Of a DNA stretch of 64,000 nt, positions 7,771 through 16,332 are shown in pieces. How positions within the stretch are numbered: position 1 is the stretch's first letter; every line of letters begins with the position of its first letter. The DNA is from Agathobaculum ammoniilyticum. GTDB taxonomy: Bacteria; Bacillota; Clostridia; Oscillospirales; Butyricicoccaceae. The translations under genes and the position numbers were made by a program. Under the pieces are notes generated by a model. The model saw nothing but the letters and a program-made list of their open reading frames with translations, searched no databases and was not told the origin of the DNA. Where the stretch lies: positions 137,011 through 201,010 of the forward strand of contig NZ_JAOQJE010000006.1 in the NCBI RefSeq assembly GCF_025567315.1, in the 5' to 3' direction.

Positions 7771-8364
7771 TTGGAAGCGTCCGATAAACAGAAGAAAAAA
7801 GCGCAGCCGCAGCAGAAGCCGCGGCTGATCAATACGCGCTGGGTGGCGACGATCACCTGCGCCAGCTTCCTGCTGTCCGTGGTGATGTCCTACGTGTCGA
7901 ACGAAGCGCTCAGCAATGCGAATACGGTTTTGTCGTTTGCTGTGCTGTTTTTGTTCATCGCGCTGGGCATTCTGTTTGATATGATCGGCGTTGCCGCAAC
8001 CTCGGCGACCGAAAAGGAATTTCATTCCATGGCCGCGCACAAGGTGCGGGGCGCGCGGGAGGCGGTTTGGATGTCGCGCAACGCGGAAAAGGTGTCGAGC
8101 ATCTGCAACGACGTGGTTGGCGATATCTGCGGCATCATTTCAGGCGCGACCGGCGCGTTGATCGTAGCCAATATCACCGTGGGGATGCATGCGGCAATGG
8201 TCGTGGCGGTCTCCCTGCTGGTTACCGGCATGATCTCCGCCATGACGATCGGCGGCAAGGCGGCGGGCAAGGGTGTCGCGATTGCGTTCAGCAGCAAGGT
8301 GCTGGCGCTTTGCGGCCGTGTGCTGTCGCTGCTGCCGGTTTCATTCGACAGCAAGAAATCATAA
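7771..8364 (+). CDS. oapA: OLE-associated membrane protein OapA
   Basis: A 197-residue protein with a Lys/Gln-rich cytoplasmic N terminus, then hydrophobic helices at roughly residues 28-48, 52-75, 125-150 and 155-175. The central GVAATSATEKEFHSMAAHKV and NAEKVSSICNDVVGDICG segments fit the DUF21-like OLE-associated protein. In B. halodurans OapA binds OLE RNA and anchors it at the membrane, probably as a dimer. TTG at 7771 is chosen because AAGGAG at 7757-7762 is 8 bases away; the GTG at 7765 would be only 2 bases away. The basic N terminus is suited to RNA contact (inference). Confidence 0.87.
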   Translation: MEASDKQKKKAQPQQKPRLINTRWVATITCASFLLSVVMSYVSNEALSNANTVLSFAVLFLFIALGILFDMIGVAATSATEKEFHSMAAHKVRGAREAVWMSRNAEKVSSICNDVVGDICGIISGATGALIVANITVGMHAAMVVAVSLLVTGMISAMTIGGKAAGKGVAIAFSSKVLALCGRVLSLLPVSFDSKKS

Positions 8365-8389
8365 GACCTTCACAATGGGAGAAGGATGG

Positions 8390-10258
8390 ATGAAGCGATA
8401 CGGAATTTTAGATACCATCACAGGCCCAGCCGATCTGCGCGGGCTTTCCTATGACTCGCTGAGCGTGCTCTGCGCCTCCCTGCGGGAATTCATTGTGGAC
8501 TCGGTTTCCAAAACGGGCGGGCATCTTGCGTCCAATCTGGGCGTGGTCGAGCTGGCGGTGGCGCTGGAGCGCGAGTTTGATTCCTCGCGCGACCGTATCA
8601 TCTATGATGTGGGCCACCAGAGCTACGTCCATAAGATACTGACCGGCCGGCGGGACCGTTTTGGTACCCTGCGGCAGTACGGCGGGCTCAGCGGCTTTAT
8701 GCGGCCGGAGGAAAGCGATACCGACCCCTGTGTGACCGGACACGCCTCCAACTCGGTTTCTGTCGCGCTCGGCATGGCGCACGCGCGCACAATCAGAAAC
8801 CAGAAGTACCATGTGGTCGCGGTGATCGGCGACGGCGCGATGACCGGCGGTATGGCGTACGAAGCGCTTAACAGCGCCGGAACGTCGGGCGAGCCGCTGC
8901 TGGTAGTGCTCAACGATAACAATATGTCCATTGCGCAGAATGTCGGCGGGCTTAGCCGACATTTGTCGCGTCTGCGCGTCAGCCCGCGGTACCTGCACGC
9001 CAAGGCCCGTGTGAAAGAACGGCTGGCGCGGATTCCGGGCGGCGCGGCGGTGTCGCGGGCGATTTCGCGCGCGAAGGCGCGCGTCAAACGCTTTGTGCTG
9101 CCCACCTCGCTGTTTGAACAGATGGGGTTTACCTATCTCGGTCCGGTGGACGGACACGATCTGAAAAGCGTGTGCGAGCTGCTCGCACAGGCGAAAAAAA
9201 TGAAAAAACCCGTGCTGCTGCATGTAATGACGCAAAAGGGGCGCGGCTACGCGCCGAGCGAGCAGGAGCCGGAAAAATATCACGGCGTTTCCAGCTTTGA
9301 CCCGCTGACCGGCCGCTTCGAAGCGGCCGGGGAAATGGATTTTTCCACTTTTTTCGGAAAGGAGCTTTGCTCCTTTGCGGAAAAGGACGGACGCATCTGC
9401 GCGATCACGGCGGCAATGCCTTCGGGTACTGGTCTGGGACCATTCGCGTTCCGGTTTCCGACTCGCTTTTTCGACGTCGGCATTGCGGAGGAGCATGCAG
9501 CGGCGATGGCGGCCGGCATGTCGGCGCAGGGGCTGCTGCCGGTCGTTGCGATATACTCCACGTTCCTGCAGCGCGCGTATGACCAGTTGATTCACGACGT
9601 GGCCATCTCCGGCCTGCATGTGGTGTTCTGTGTGGACCGCGCGGGCATTGTGGGCGCGGACGGCGCGACTCATAACGGCGTGCTGGACGTCGCGTTCCTG
9701 CGGGCCATCCCGGGGATGAAGATATTCTGTCCCTCGAATTTCGCCGAGCTGCGCAGCATGCTTTCGGACGCGCTCTACCATGAGGAAGGACCGGTCGCCA
9801 TCCGCTACCCGCGCGGCGCGGAGGGTGCGTTCCAGAGGGATACGTCGGCGGAGCCGGCGGCGTGCGTGCGCGAGGCGGAGCGGCCGGATGCCGTACTGCT
9901 GACCCACGGCATTCTGGTGAACGAGGCGTTGGCGGCGGCGCGGCTGCTGGAGGAACGTGGGCTCCGCACGCAGGTATGGAAGGTCAACCGGATCGACGGG
10001 GCGCTCAAGGAGCAGCTCGGCCGCATCTCCGAACAGGCGGACTGGTGCGTCGTGCTGGAGGACGTTGTGCAGAGCGGCGGCCTTGGGGAAACGATGGCGC
10101 AGATCCACAGAGGGCGGCTGGATCTGCTCAACACGGGCGACCGCTTTCTGCCGCATGGAAGCGTGTCTGATATTTACCGCGTCTGCGGCATCGACGCGGA
10201 GAGCGTGGCGGACTATATAACGGAAAAGCGGAAAGCAGGGGGGAACGGGCTTGGCTAA
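8390..10258 (+). CDS. dxs: 1-deoxy-D-xylulose-5-phosphate synthase
   Basis: A 622-residue thiamine-diphosphate enzyme that condenses pyruvate and glyceraldehyde 3-phosphate, the first step of the MEP isoprenoid pathway and also a source for thiamine and pyridoxal. Motifs: YDVGHQSYVHKILTGR, the ThDP/Mg site GDGAMTGGMAYEALNSAG...NDNNMSI, and the transketolase C-terminal domain. The ATG at 8390 gives MKRYGILD and has GGAG/AAGG upstream; the open frame continues into oapA, so earlier starts are rejected. It overlaps tlyA by 8 bases. Confidence 0.97.
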   Translation: MKRYGILDTITGPADLRGLSYDSLSVLCASLREFIVDSVSKTGGHLASNLGVVELAVALEREFDSSRDRIIYDVGHQSYVHKILTGRRDRFGTLRQYGGLSGFMRPEESDTDPCVTGHASNSVSVALGMAHARTIRNQKYHVVAVIGDGAMTGGMAYEALNSAGTSGEPLLVVLNDNNMSIAQNVGGLSRHLSRLRVSPRYLHAKARVKERLARIPGGAAVSRAISRAKARVKRFVLPTSLFEQMGFTYLGPVDGHDLKSVCELLAQAKKMKKPVLLHVMTQKGRGYAPSEQEPEKYHGVSSFDPLTGRFEAAGEMDFSTFFGKELCSFAEKDGRICAITAAMPSGTGLGPFAFRFPTRFFDVGIAEEHAAAMAAGMSAQGLLPVVAIYSTFLQRAYDQLIHDVAISGLHVVFCVDRAGIVGADGATHNGVLDVAFLRAIPGMKIFCPSNFAELRSMLSDALYHEEGPVAIRYPRGAEGAFQRDTSAEPAACVREAERPDAVLLTHGILVNEALAAARLLEERGLRTQVWKVNRIDGALKEQLGRISEQADWCVVLEDVVQSGGLGETMAQIHRGRLDLLNTGDRFLPHGSVSDIYRVCGIDAESVADYITEKRKAGGNGLG

Positions 10259-11048
10259 GAAACGACTGGACGTACTGCTGTTTGAAAAGGGGCTTTTCCC
10301 CTCGCGCGAGCGTGCAAAAACGGCGGTCATGGAGGGCATCGTCTATATCGCGGGCCAAAAGGCCGGCAAGGCGGGCGACATGGTGGACGAAAACGCCGTG
10401 CTTGAGGTGCGCGGCAATGAGAACGCATTCGTGTCGCGCGGCGGGAAAAAGATTGAAAAGGCACTGGCGCATTTTCAAATCGATCCGGCGGGGCTGACCG
10501 TGATGGACGTGGGCGCGTCGACCGGCGGCTTCACCGACTGCTTGCTGCGGCGCGGGGCCGCCAAGGTGTATTCGATCGACGTGGGCTATGGCCAACTGGC
10601 TTGGAGCCTGCGGCAGGACCCGCGCGTTAAATGTATGGAGCGGACGAATATTCGATATGTCACGCCGGACATGCTGGAGGAGTCTCCGGCGCTCTGTGTG
10701 ATCGACGTTTCGTTCATTTCTCTGAAGCTGGTCCTGCCCGTGGTCGCCAGCCTGCTGACAGAGGACGGGCGCGTCGCCTGCCTGATCAAGCCGCAGTTCG
10801 AGGCAGGGCGGGGCAAGGTCGGGAAAAAGGGCGTTGTGCGCGAGCCGGAGATCCATCTTGAGGTGCTGGAACGGTTTGTGGAAAACGCGCGCGAAGCGGG
10901 CTTTGCGGTGCAGGATGTGACGTTTTCCCCGATCAAGGGGCCGGAAGGGAACATCGAGTTTTTGGGGTATCTGGCGAAGCGGGGTGTGGAAAGCGTACCC
11001 GATCTGAAGGAAGTCGTGCGCCAGGCGCATGCGGAATTGGATGGCTGA
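10251..11048 (+). CDS. tlyA: TlyA-family S4/FtsJ rRNA methyltransferase
   Basis: A 265-residue protein: S4 RNA-binding domain (residues 1-60, KKRLDVLLFEKGLFPSRERA) then an FtsJ-like SAM methyltransferase domain (VMDVGASTGGFTDCLLRRGA, about residue 83). The family 2'-O-methylates rRNA or is annotated as hemolysin TlyA/YqxC. It starts at TTG 10251 with a G-rich ribosome site and overlaps the end of dxs. The dxs-tlyA-nadK order is conserved in Firmicutes. Confidence 0.93.
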   Translation: MAKKRLDVLLFEKGLFPSRERAKTAVMEGIVYIAGQKAGKAGDMVDENAVLEVRGNENAFVSRGGKKIEKALAHFQIDPAGLTVMDVGASTGGFTDCLLRRGAAKVYSIDVGYGQLAWSLRQDPRVKCMERTNIRYVTPDMLEESPALCVIDVSFISLKLVLPVVASLLTEDGRVACLIKPQFEAGRGKVGKKGVVREPEIHLEVLERFVENAREAGFAVQDVTFSPIKGPEGNIEFLGYLAKRGVESVPDLKEVVRQAHAELDG

Positions 11049-11904
11049 TACGATCATGAAAAGTTTTTTCATCTATCCCAATATGCGCAAGGAGGGGGCG
11101 CACGTCCTGCTGCCCAAGGTCTGTGGACAGCTCCGGCGCGACGGCGTCCACCTGATGCTGCCGCTCCAGATGCGGTCGGCGCCACTGGGGCTGGACGATG
11201 TGGAATACGTTGAAACGGATGCGGGCGTCCGGCTTGCGGAGCTGGCGGTCGTTCTGGGCGGTGACGGCACCATGCTGCGCTTGGCGCGCGCCGCGGCGCA
11301 GCAGGAGCTGCCACTCCTGGGCGTCAACGTCGGCCATATCGGGTTCATGACCGAACTGGAGCCGGACGAGCTGGGCCGGATGGAAAAGCTTTTCACGGGC
11401 GAGTATTCGATTGACAGCCGCATGATGCTGCACGCCGTGGTGCGCCGCGGCGGCCGCGCGGTGTATGAGGACGATGCGCTCAACGACATCGTGGTCGCCA
11501 AGGGAACCGCGTTTCGGGTGGTTCGGGTGCGCATTGCGGCGGATGAGGAGGACGTTACCGGCTTCAGCGGGGACGGTGTGATCGTGGCTACGCCGACCGG
11601 CTCGACCGCGTACGGCCTGTCCGCAGGCGGGCCGGTGATCGAACCGAGCGCGGAGAATATGGCGGTCATTCCGATCTGCGCCCACGCGCTGGCGGCCAAG
11701 TCGTTTGTATTCGCGCCCGAACGCCGTATCTCCATCCGCGCAGCATGCGAGGGCGGCAGCGAGGTGTTCCTTTCGGTCGACGGCGGACAGGGCTTCGCCA
11801 TCCGGCCGGACGATGTGGTGGAGATCACGCGCTCCGCGCTGCGCAGCCGGCTGGTGCGGCTCAAGGGAGACAGCTTTTACAAGATATTGCAGCAAAAACT
11901 CTGA
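11041..11904 (+). CDS. nadK: NAD kinase
   Basis: A 287-residue ATP-NAD kinase making NADP. Motifs: GGDGTMLR (about residue 80), NVGHIGFMTELE, and TPTGSTAYGLSAGGPVI. The start is uncertain: the ATG at 11041 overlaps the tlyA stop, while the ATG at 11056 (MKSFFIYPN) better fits the family's N terminus. Neither has a strong ribosome site, which suggests translational coupling to tlyA. Confidence 0.95.
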   Translation: MADTIMKSFFIYPNMRKEGAHVLLPKVCGQLRRDGVHLMLPLQMRSAPLGLDDVEYVETDAGVRLAELAVVLGGDGTMLRLARAAAQQELPLLGVNVGHIGFMTELEPDELGRMEKLFTGEYSIDSRMMLHAVVRRGGRAVYEDDALNDIVVAKGTAFRVVRVRIAADEEDVTGFSGDGVIVATPTGSTAYGLSAGGPVIEPSAENMAVIPICAHALAAKSFVFAPERRISIRAACEGGSEVFLSVDGGQGFAIRPDDVVEITRSALRSRLVRLKGDSFYKILQQKL

Positions 11905-11928
11905 ATTCTGAAGAGGGAGGCGCGGAGC

Positions 11929-12384
11929 ATGAAGTTTCAAAGACAGGCGAAAATACTTGACCTGATCGACCGGTTCGATATTGAGACGCAGGAGGAGCTG
12001 ACCGACCACTTGCGCGCATTGGGTTACAGCACGACACAGGCCACCGTGTCCCGCGATATCAAGGAGCTGCGCCTGATCAAGACCCTGTCCGCGGAAACGG
12101 GGAAATACAAGTATTCGGCCGCGGCCGCCGGCGCGGCGGACAGCTTTACAACCCGGCTACGCAACATTTTCCGCGAATGTGTGACCGAGATCAACGCGGC
12201 GCAGAATATGGTGGTTATTAAGACGCTGCCCGGCCTGGGGCAGGCGGCAGCCATGGCGATCGACGCGATGCGCGCCTCGGATGTAATCGGCACGCTCGGC
12301 GGCGACGACACGGTGTTCGTTGTCATGCGCGACAACGACAGCGCCGACCGGTTCTGCCGGCAGGCGCATGACATCCTGAAGTGA
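11929..12384 (+). CDS. argR: Arginine repressor ArgR/AhrC
   Basis: A 151-residue protein: winged-helix N domain (QRQAKILDLIDRFDIETQEEL, then STTQATVSRDIKELRLIK) and a C-terminal hexamerisation/arginine-binding domain with LPGLGQAAAMAIDAM and GTLGGDDTVFVVMRD. It represses arginine synthesis and in Bacillus activates catabolism. GGGAGG lies 12 bases upstream. It is in its standard place before recN. Confidence 0.95.
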   Translation: MKFQRQAKILDLIDRFDIETQEELTDHLRALGYSTTQATVSRDIKELRLIKTLSAETGKYKYSAAAAGAADSFTTRLRNIFRECVTEINAAQNMVVIKTLPGLGQAAAMAIDAMRASDVIGTLGGDDTVFVVMRDNDSADRFCRQAHDILK

Positions 12385-12399
12385 CGGAGGGAAGCGGCG

Positions 12400-14085
12400 A
12401 TGCTGCAGTTGCTCCACATTGAGAATATAGCGGTTATCGAGCAGGCGGATATTGAGCTGGAGGACGGGCTGACCGTGCTGTCCGGCGAGACTGGCGCGGG
12501 CAAGTCGATCGTGATCGATTCGATCGGCGCGGTGCTCGGCCGGCGCGTCAGCCGCGACCTGGTGCGCACCGGTGCGCAGAAGGGCTTTGTCAGCGCCGTG
12601 TTTACCGGCCTGTCGCCGGCGCTGCACGGACTGCTGGACGAGCTTGCCCTGACCGGCGAGGAGCCGGATACGCTGCATATCCAGCGCCAGTTGACAGCGG
12701 ACGGGAAAAGCACCTGCAGGGTGAACATGAAGCCGGTCGCGGCTGCGGTGCTGCGCCAGCTCGCGCCGTACCTGATCGATATTCACGGGCAGAACGACGG
12801 CCAGAAGCTGCTGGACGAGCAGTATCACATCGATTATCTGGACGGGTATGCGGGGAACGGCGCCCTGCTGGATCAATACCGCCCGCGGTATCAGGCGCTG
12901 CTTGCGCTGCGGCGCGAGATCACTGCGTTGGAGACCGGCGAGCAGGAGCGCCTGCAGCGCATCGATATGCTCACGTTCCACAAGGAGGAAATCGAGCAGG
13001 CCGCGCTCCGGCCGGACGAGGAGGAGATGCTCGCGCAGCGCAAGGCGTATTTCGACCATGCGGGGAAAATTGCGGGCGCGCTGGAGCAGGCGCGGCGCGC
13101 CCTGAACGGAGATGACGACGCCGGCGGCGCGTGCGCGCTGCTCGACCAGGCGGCGGGGGCGCTTGCCGGCCTGCGCGAGGTGTCGGGGGCGTTCGACGGG
13201 CTGGCCGAACAGGCGGAGGAGGTGCGGCTGCTCGCGGCGGACCTGCGCGACAGCGTTTCCGGACGAAGCGATACCCTTGATTTTTCACCGACGGAACGGG
13301 AATGGGTGGAGCAGCGGCTCGACCTGATCTATCGCCTGAAACAGAAATACGGCGGTACGGTTGCTGAGGTGCTGGCATACCGCGACCGGATTGCGGTGGA
13401 GCTGGAAACGTTGCAGGATTCGGACAACCGGCGCGAGGGGCTGCGCGCGCAGTACAAGGAAGAACTGGCGGAAGCAAAGGCGCTCGCCGCCCGGCTGGGC
13501 GAGGCGCGCCGCGCCGCAGCAAAGCGGCTGGAGGCGGAGATCGTCCGCGAGCTGGCGGCGCTCGATATGGAAAAGGTGAGGCTGCGCATCGCGGTGCATA
13601 CGGGAGCCAAGCTCTCCGCGCACGGGTTCGACACGGTGACGTTTGAGATATCGGTCAACCCCGGCGAGCCGGAAAAGCCGCTGTCCAAGGTCGCGTCGGG
13701 CGGCGAACTGAGCCGGATTATGCTGGCGCTCAAAAACGTCTTGACGGCGGGTGAGGATGTTGGTATGCTGATTTTTGACGAGATCGATACCGGCGTTTCA
13801 GGCCATGCGGCGCAGCAGATCGCGTACAAGCTGTCCGATATCGGGCGGCAGAAGCAGACGCTTTGCGTTACCCACCTGCCGCAGATCGCGGCGATGGGGG
13901 ATCATCACCTGCTGATTTCCAAATCCGTGCGTGGGGAAAGAAGCTATACCGATGTGCAGCCCATGGATGAACCGTCGCGCGCCCGTGAGATCGCGCGCAT
14001 GCTGTCGGGCGAAACCATCACAGAGCTGTCGCTGCAGAACGCGAGGGAGCTTTTGCAGAAAGCGGCGGAATATCAGAGAGGATAG
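12400..14085 (+). CDS. recN: DNA repair protein RecN
   Basis: A 561-residue SMC-like ATPase that acts early at double-strand breaks. Walker A GETGAGKSIVIDSIG (about residue 30), a central coiled coil (about residues 160-380), the ABC signature ASGGELSRIMLALK (about 430) and Walker B LIFDEIDTGVSG. In Bacillus spoIVB and spo0A follow recN; here tyrS follows, and a spoIVB copy is far away near 57 kb. Confidence 0.97.
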   Translation: MLQLLHIENIAVIEQADIELEDGLTVLSGETGAGKSIVIDSIGAVLGRRVSRDLVRTGAQKGFVSAVFTGLSPALHGLLDELALTGEEPDTLHIQRQLTADGKSTCRVNMKPVAAAVLRQLAPYLIDIHGQNDGQKLLDEQYHIDYLDGYAGNGALLDQYRPRYQALLALRREITALETGEQERLQRIDMLTFHKEEIEQAALRPDEEEMLAQRKAYFDHAGKIAGALEQARRALNGDDDAGGACALLDQAAGALAGLREVSGAFDGLAEQAEEVRLLAADLRDSVSGRSDTLDFSPTEREWVEQRLDLIYRLKQKYGGTVAEVLAYRDRIAVELETLQDSDNRREGLRAQYKEELAEAKALAARLGEARRAAAKRLEAEIVRELAALDMEKVRLRIAVHTGAKLSAHGFDTVTFEISVNPGEPEKPLSKVASGGELSRIMLALKNVLTAGEDVGMLIFDEIDTGVSGHAAQQIAYKLSDIGRQKQTLCVTHLPQIAAMGDHHLLISKSVRGERSYTDVQPMDEPSRAREIARMLSGETITELSLQNARELLQKAAEYQRG

Positions 14086-14188
14086 AAATTGCAGTGGTCA
14101 TTATTCATGAGAACCTGAAGGAGCGCGCGCCCTGACAAACGGCAGATGTTGCGCGGTGATATTATCTCAGAAAGGACGAAAAACATCC

Positions 14189-15409
14189 ATGACTTTATAT
14201 GAAGAGCTCAAGGCGCGCGGCCTCATCGCCCAGGTGACCAATGAGGAAGAGATCAGTAAAATGATCAACGAGGGCAAGGCGACGTTTTACATCGGCTTCG
14301 ACCCTACGGCGGACAGCCTGCACGTCGGGCATTTTATGGCGCTGTGTCTGATGAAGCGTCTGCAGATGGCTGGCAACAAGCCGATCGCACTGGTCGGCGG
14401 CGGCACAGGTTATATCGGCGACCCCTCCGGCCGCTCGGACATGCGCTCGATGATGACACCTGAAACCATCCAGCACAACTGCGACTGCTTCAAAAAGCAG
14501 ATGGAGCGTTTTATCGAATTCGGCGAGGGCAAGGCGCAGATGGTCAACAACGCGGACTGGCTGCTCGGCCTGAACTATATCGATTTGCTGCGCGAGGTTG
14601 GCGCATGCTTTTCGGTCAACAATATGCTGCGTGCGGAGTGCTACAAGCAGCGCATGGAAAAAGGGCTCAGCTTCCTTGAATTCAACTATATGATTATGCA
14701 GTCCTACGACTTTTACTATCTGTTCCAGCACTACGGCTGCAACATGCAGTTCGGCGGCAACGATCAGTGGTCGAACATGCTGGGCGGCACCGAGCTGATC
14801 CGCCGAAAGCTGGGCAAGGATGCGCATGCCATGACGATTACGCTGCTCCTCAATTCCGAGGGCAAGAAAATGGGCAAGACCGCGTCCGGCGCGGTATGGC
14901 TCGACCCCAATAAGACCTCTCCCTACGACTTTTTCCAGTACTGGCGCAACGTGGACGATGCGGATGTGCTCAAGTGCATTCGTATGCTGACGTTCCTGCC
15001 TATGGATCAGATCGAGGAGATGGACCGCTGGGAGGGCGCGCAGCTCAACCGGGCGAAAGAGATCCTTGCGTATGAGTTGACCGAGCTGGTGCATGGCAAG
15101 GAAGAGGCCGACAAGGCGATGGAAGCAGCAAAAAGCATTTTTGTCGGCGGCGGCACGAGTGAAAATATGCCGACCACCGTGCTGACGGATAGGGACTTTG
15201 AGAACGGCCGGATCGGCGTGCTGACGCTGCTCGTCAAGTGTGGCCTTGCAGGCTCGAATGGAGAGGCGCGCAAGCTCGTGCAGGGCGGCGGCGTGTCGGT
15301 GAACGGTGAAAAGGTCGAGGATTTCAGGCAGATGCTCGGAAAAAGTGCCTTTGAACAGGCGTGCATTATCAAAAAGGGTAAAAAAACGTTCCATAAAGTC
15401 ACGCTTTAA
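14189..15409 (+). CDS. tyrS: Tyrosyl-tRNA synthetase
   Basis: A 406-residue class I synthetase. The HIGH-type motif is HVGHFMALCLMKR (about residue 43) and the KMSKS-type motif is KKMGKTASG (about residue 230); a C-terminal S4 domain (LVKCGLAGSNGEARKLVQGG) binds the tRNA. The ATG at 14189 has AAAGGA 12 bases upstream; an ATG/ATA-region start at 14156 would add an atypical leader. I saw no T-box structure in the 100 bases upstream. Confidence 0.97.
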   Translation: MTLYEELKARGLIAQVTNEEEISKMINEGKATFYIGFDPTADSLHVGHFMALCLMKRLQMAGNKPIALVGGGTGYIGDPSGRSDMRSMMTPETIQHNCDCFKKQMERFIEFGEGKAQMVNNADWLLGLNYIDLLREVGACFSVNNMLRAECYKQRMEKGLSFLEFNYMIMQSYDFYYLFQHYGCNMQFGGNDQWSNMLGGTELIRRKLGKDAHAMTITLLLNSEGKKMGKTASGAVWLDPNKTSPYDFFQYWRNVDDADVLKCIRMLTFLPMDQIEEMDRWEGAQLNRAKEILAYELTELVHGKEEADKAMEAAKSIFVGGGTSENMPTTVLTDRDFENGRIGVLTLLVKCGLAGSNGEARKLVQGGGVSVNGEKVEDFRQMLGKSAFEQACIIKKGKKTFHKVTL

Positions 15410-15442
15410 GAGAAAAGTTTGCGTGCAAAATGTGGAAAGCCC

Positions 15443-15471
15443 TTGACAACAGGGTGGAAATTTGATATTCT
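15443..15471 (+). promoter_or_regulatory. Promoter of the tRNA-Pro gene
   Basis: Consensus TTGACA and TATTCT with exactly 17 bases between, just downstream of tyrS. Confidence 0.85.
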
Positions 15472-15503
15472 ATTTTGGCAAGGTTTAGCGCCTTGCCAAA
15501 ATA
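15471..15503 (+). repeat. Perfect inverted repeat in the tRNA-Pro leader
   Basis: Arms 15471-15483 and 15491-15503 are perfectly complementary over 13 bp (TATTTTGGCAAGG and its complement) with a 7-base loop. The 3' arm ends one base before the mature tRNA 5' end at 15504, so the pre-tRNA leader would be a hairpin stacked against the acceptor stem. Confidence 0.85.
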
Positions 15504-15580
15504 TCCGGGTGTAGCGCAGTTGGTAGCGTGCTTGACTGGGGGTCAAGAGGCCGCAGGTTCAAGTCCTGTCACTCGGACCA
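15504..15580 (+). tRNA. tRNA-Pro (anticodon GGG), CCA encoded
   Basis: A 77-base cloverleaf. The acceptor stem TCCGGGT pairs with ACTCGGA, one G-T pair. The anticodon stem CTTGA/TCAAG encloses the loop CTGGGGG with anticodon GGG. The T arm contains GGTTCAAGTCC, and the 3' CCA is encoded. It has its own promoter and is followed by an intrinsic terminator. Confidence 0.95.
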
Positions 15581-15590
15581 TATTTTGATT

Positions 15591-15635
15591 ATCCGAACGG
15601 CAGTATTCGAGTGGATACTGCCGTTCGGATTTTTA
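15591..15635 (+). terminator. Terminator after tRNA-Pro
   Basis: A perfect 16-bp stem (15591-15606 with 15615-15630) with an 8-base loop, followed by TTTTTA. Confidence 0.9.
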
Positions 15636-15772
15636 TTCTATCGAGAATATATGGCAGGTGAGGGAAGGGACAATATCCCTTCCCTTGTGTTTTTCTATTG
15701 TTCGATATAATGGGATGCAGGATGGGATTAGAGTGATTAGACAAATGCAGGAACGGGGAGGCGTGCAGCCCT

Positions 15773-16065
15773 GTGGAAATAAAGCAGTTGATTTTTTTGA
15801 TCGCTATTGCAGTTGTTGACAAACTACTCGAAAAGAAATCCCCTCAATTTTATAAACGAATGGAATCGCCCTGTCTAATAGCAGCAAGTGGACTCGTGGT
15901 AATCTATTGTGTTTCCCTGCTTTGCGTTATTAATACACATACAAACGAAATGTCTGGCAGAGATAGAGCCTTTACTGTAATTTTTTTGTATCCATTATTG
16001 CCATCTGTATAGTTGGCATGGCGTTTCGGTGGAAGGACTGGATTAAAAAACGGAAAAACAACTAA
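15773..16065 (+). pseudogene. Small membrane protein gene with a frameshift in a T run
   Basis: From GTG 15773 (GGGAGG upstream at about 15759) the frame encodes 79 residues with two hydrophobic helices (residues 5-18 and 33-52), then a third hydrophobic stretch that stops at 16013. Moving one frame at the seven-T run (15981-15987) continues into VSIIAICIVGMAF and a basic tail RWKDWIKKRKNN ending at 16065. The result is a coherent 3-TM protein of about 97 residues. It is therefore a frameshifted gene, a phase-variable gene or a sequencing indel. AT-richer than its neighbours. I do not recognise the family. Confidence 0.55.
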
Positions 16066-16267
16066 TGGCATTAAGCCCTCATTGGTGTGAGGCGACAGAA
16101 GAATTGTTTTAATCACTCCTGGCCATGCTTGCTTTTATTGTTTAATTTTTCTCTGCACTTTCCACTCGGCAAATTCCTGACATCCGTCCTTTTGCTTGAA
16201 AAACATCTGTATTTGCCGAAACAGGACACGGGTTCAAATTTTGATTTTGACACTTCGGCGCGGGGCA
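16066..16267. other. AT-rich intergenic DNA
   Basis: No coding frame or RNA I can support. A GC-rich imperfect inverted repeat near 16253-16285 (GGCGC GGGGC ATT GCCCC TGCGC) lies just before the next promoter's -10. Confidence 0.5.
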
Positions 16268-16296
16268 TTGCCCCTGCGCTGAAATAGGGATATAAT
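16268..16296 (+). promoter_or_regulatory. Promoter for the EndoQ-UvrD fusion gene
   Basis: TTGCCC and TATAAT with a 17-base spacer, 37 bases before the ATG. The GC-rich inverted repeat overlaps its upstream half and could affect access. Confidence 0.7.
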
Positions 16297-16332
16297 AATA
16301 AAGAAAATATTTCGTGACCGAGGGAAACCATA

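Noticed and set aside
7066..8040. Several frames of 70-180 codons on both strands within the OLE region
   Set aside because: No frame has a ribosome site plus protein-like composition, and synteny indicates a structured RNA.
8408..10339. 643-codon minus-strand frame opposite dxs
   Set aside because: Shadow of dxs; no ribosome site or recognisable motif.
14086..14188. Possible T-box leader before tyrS
   Set aside because: Only about 100 bases, without a T-box sequence or terminator/antiterminator pair.
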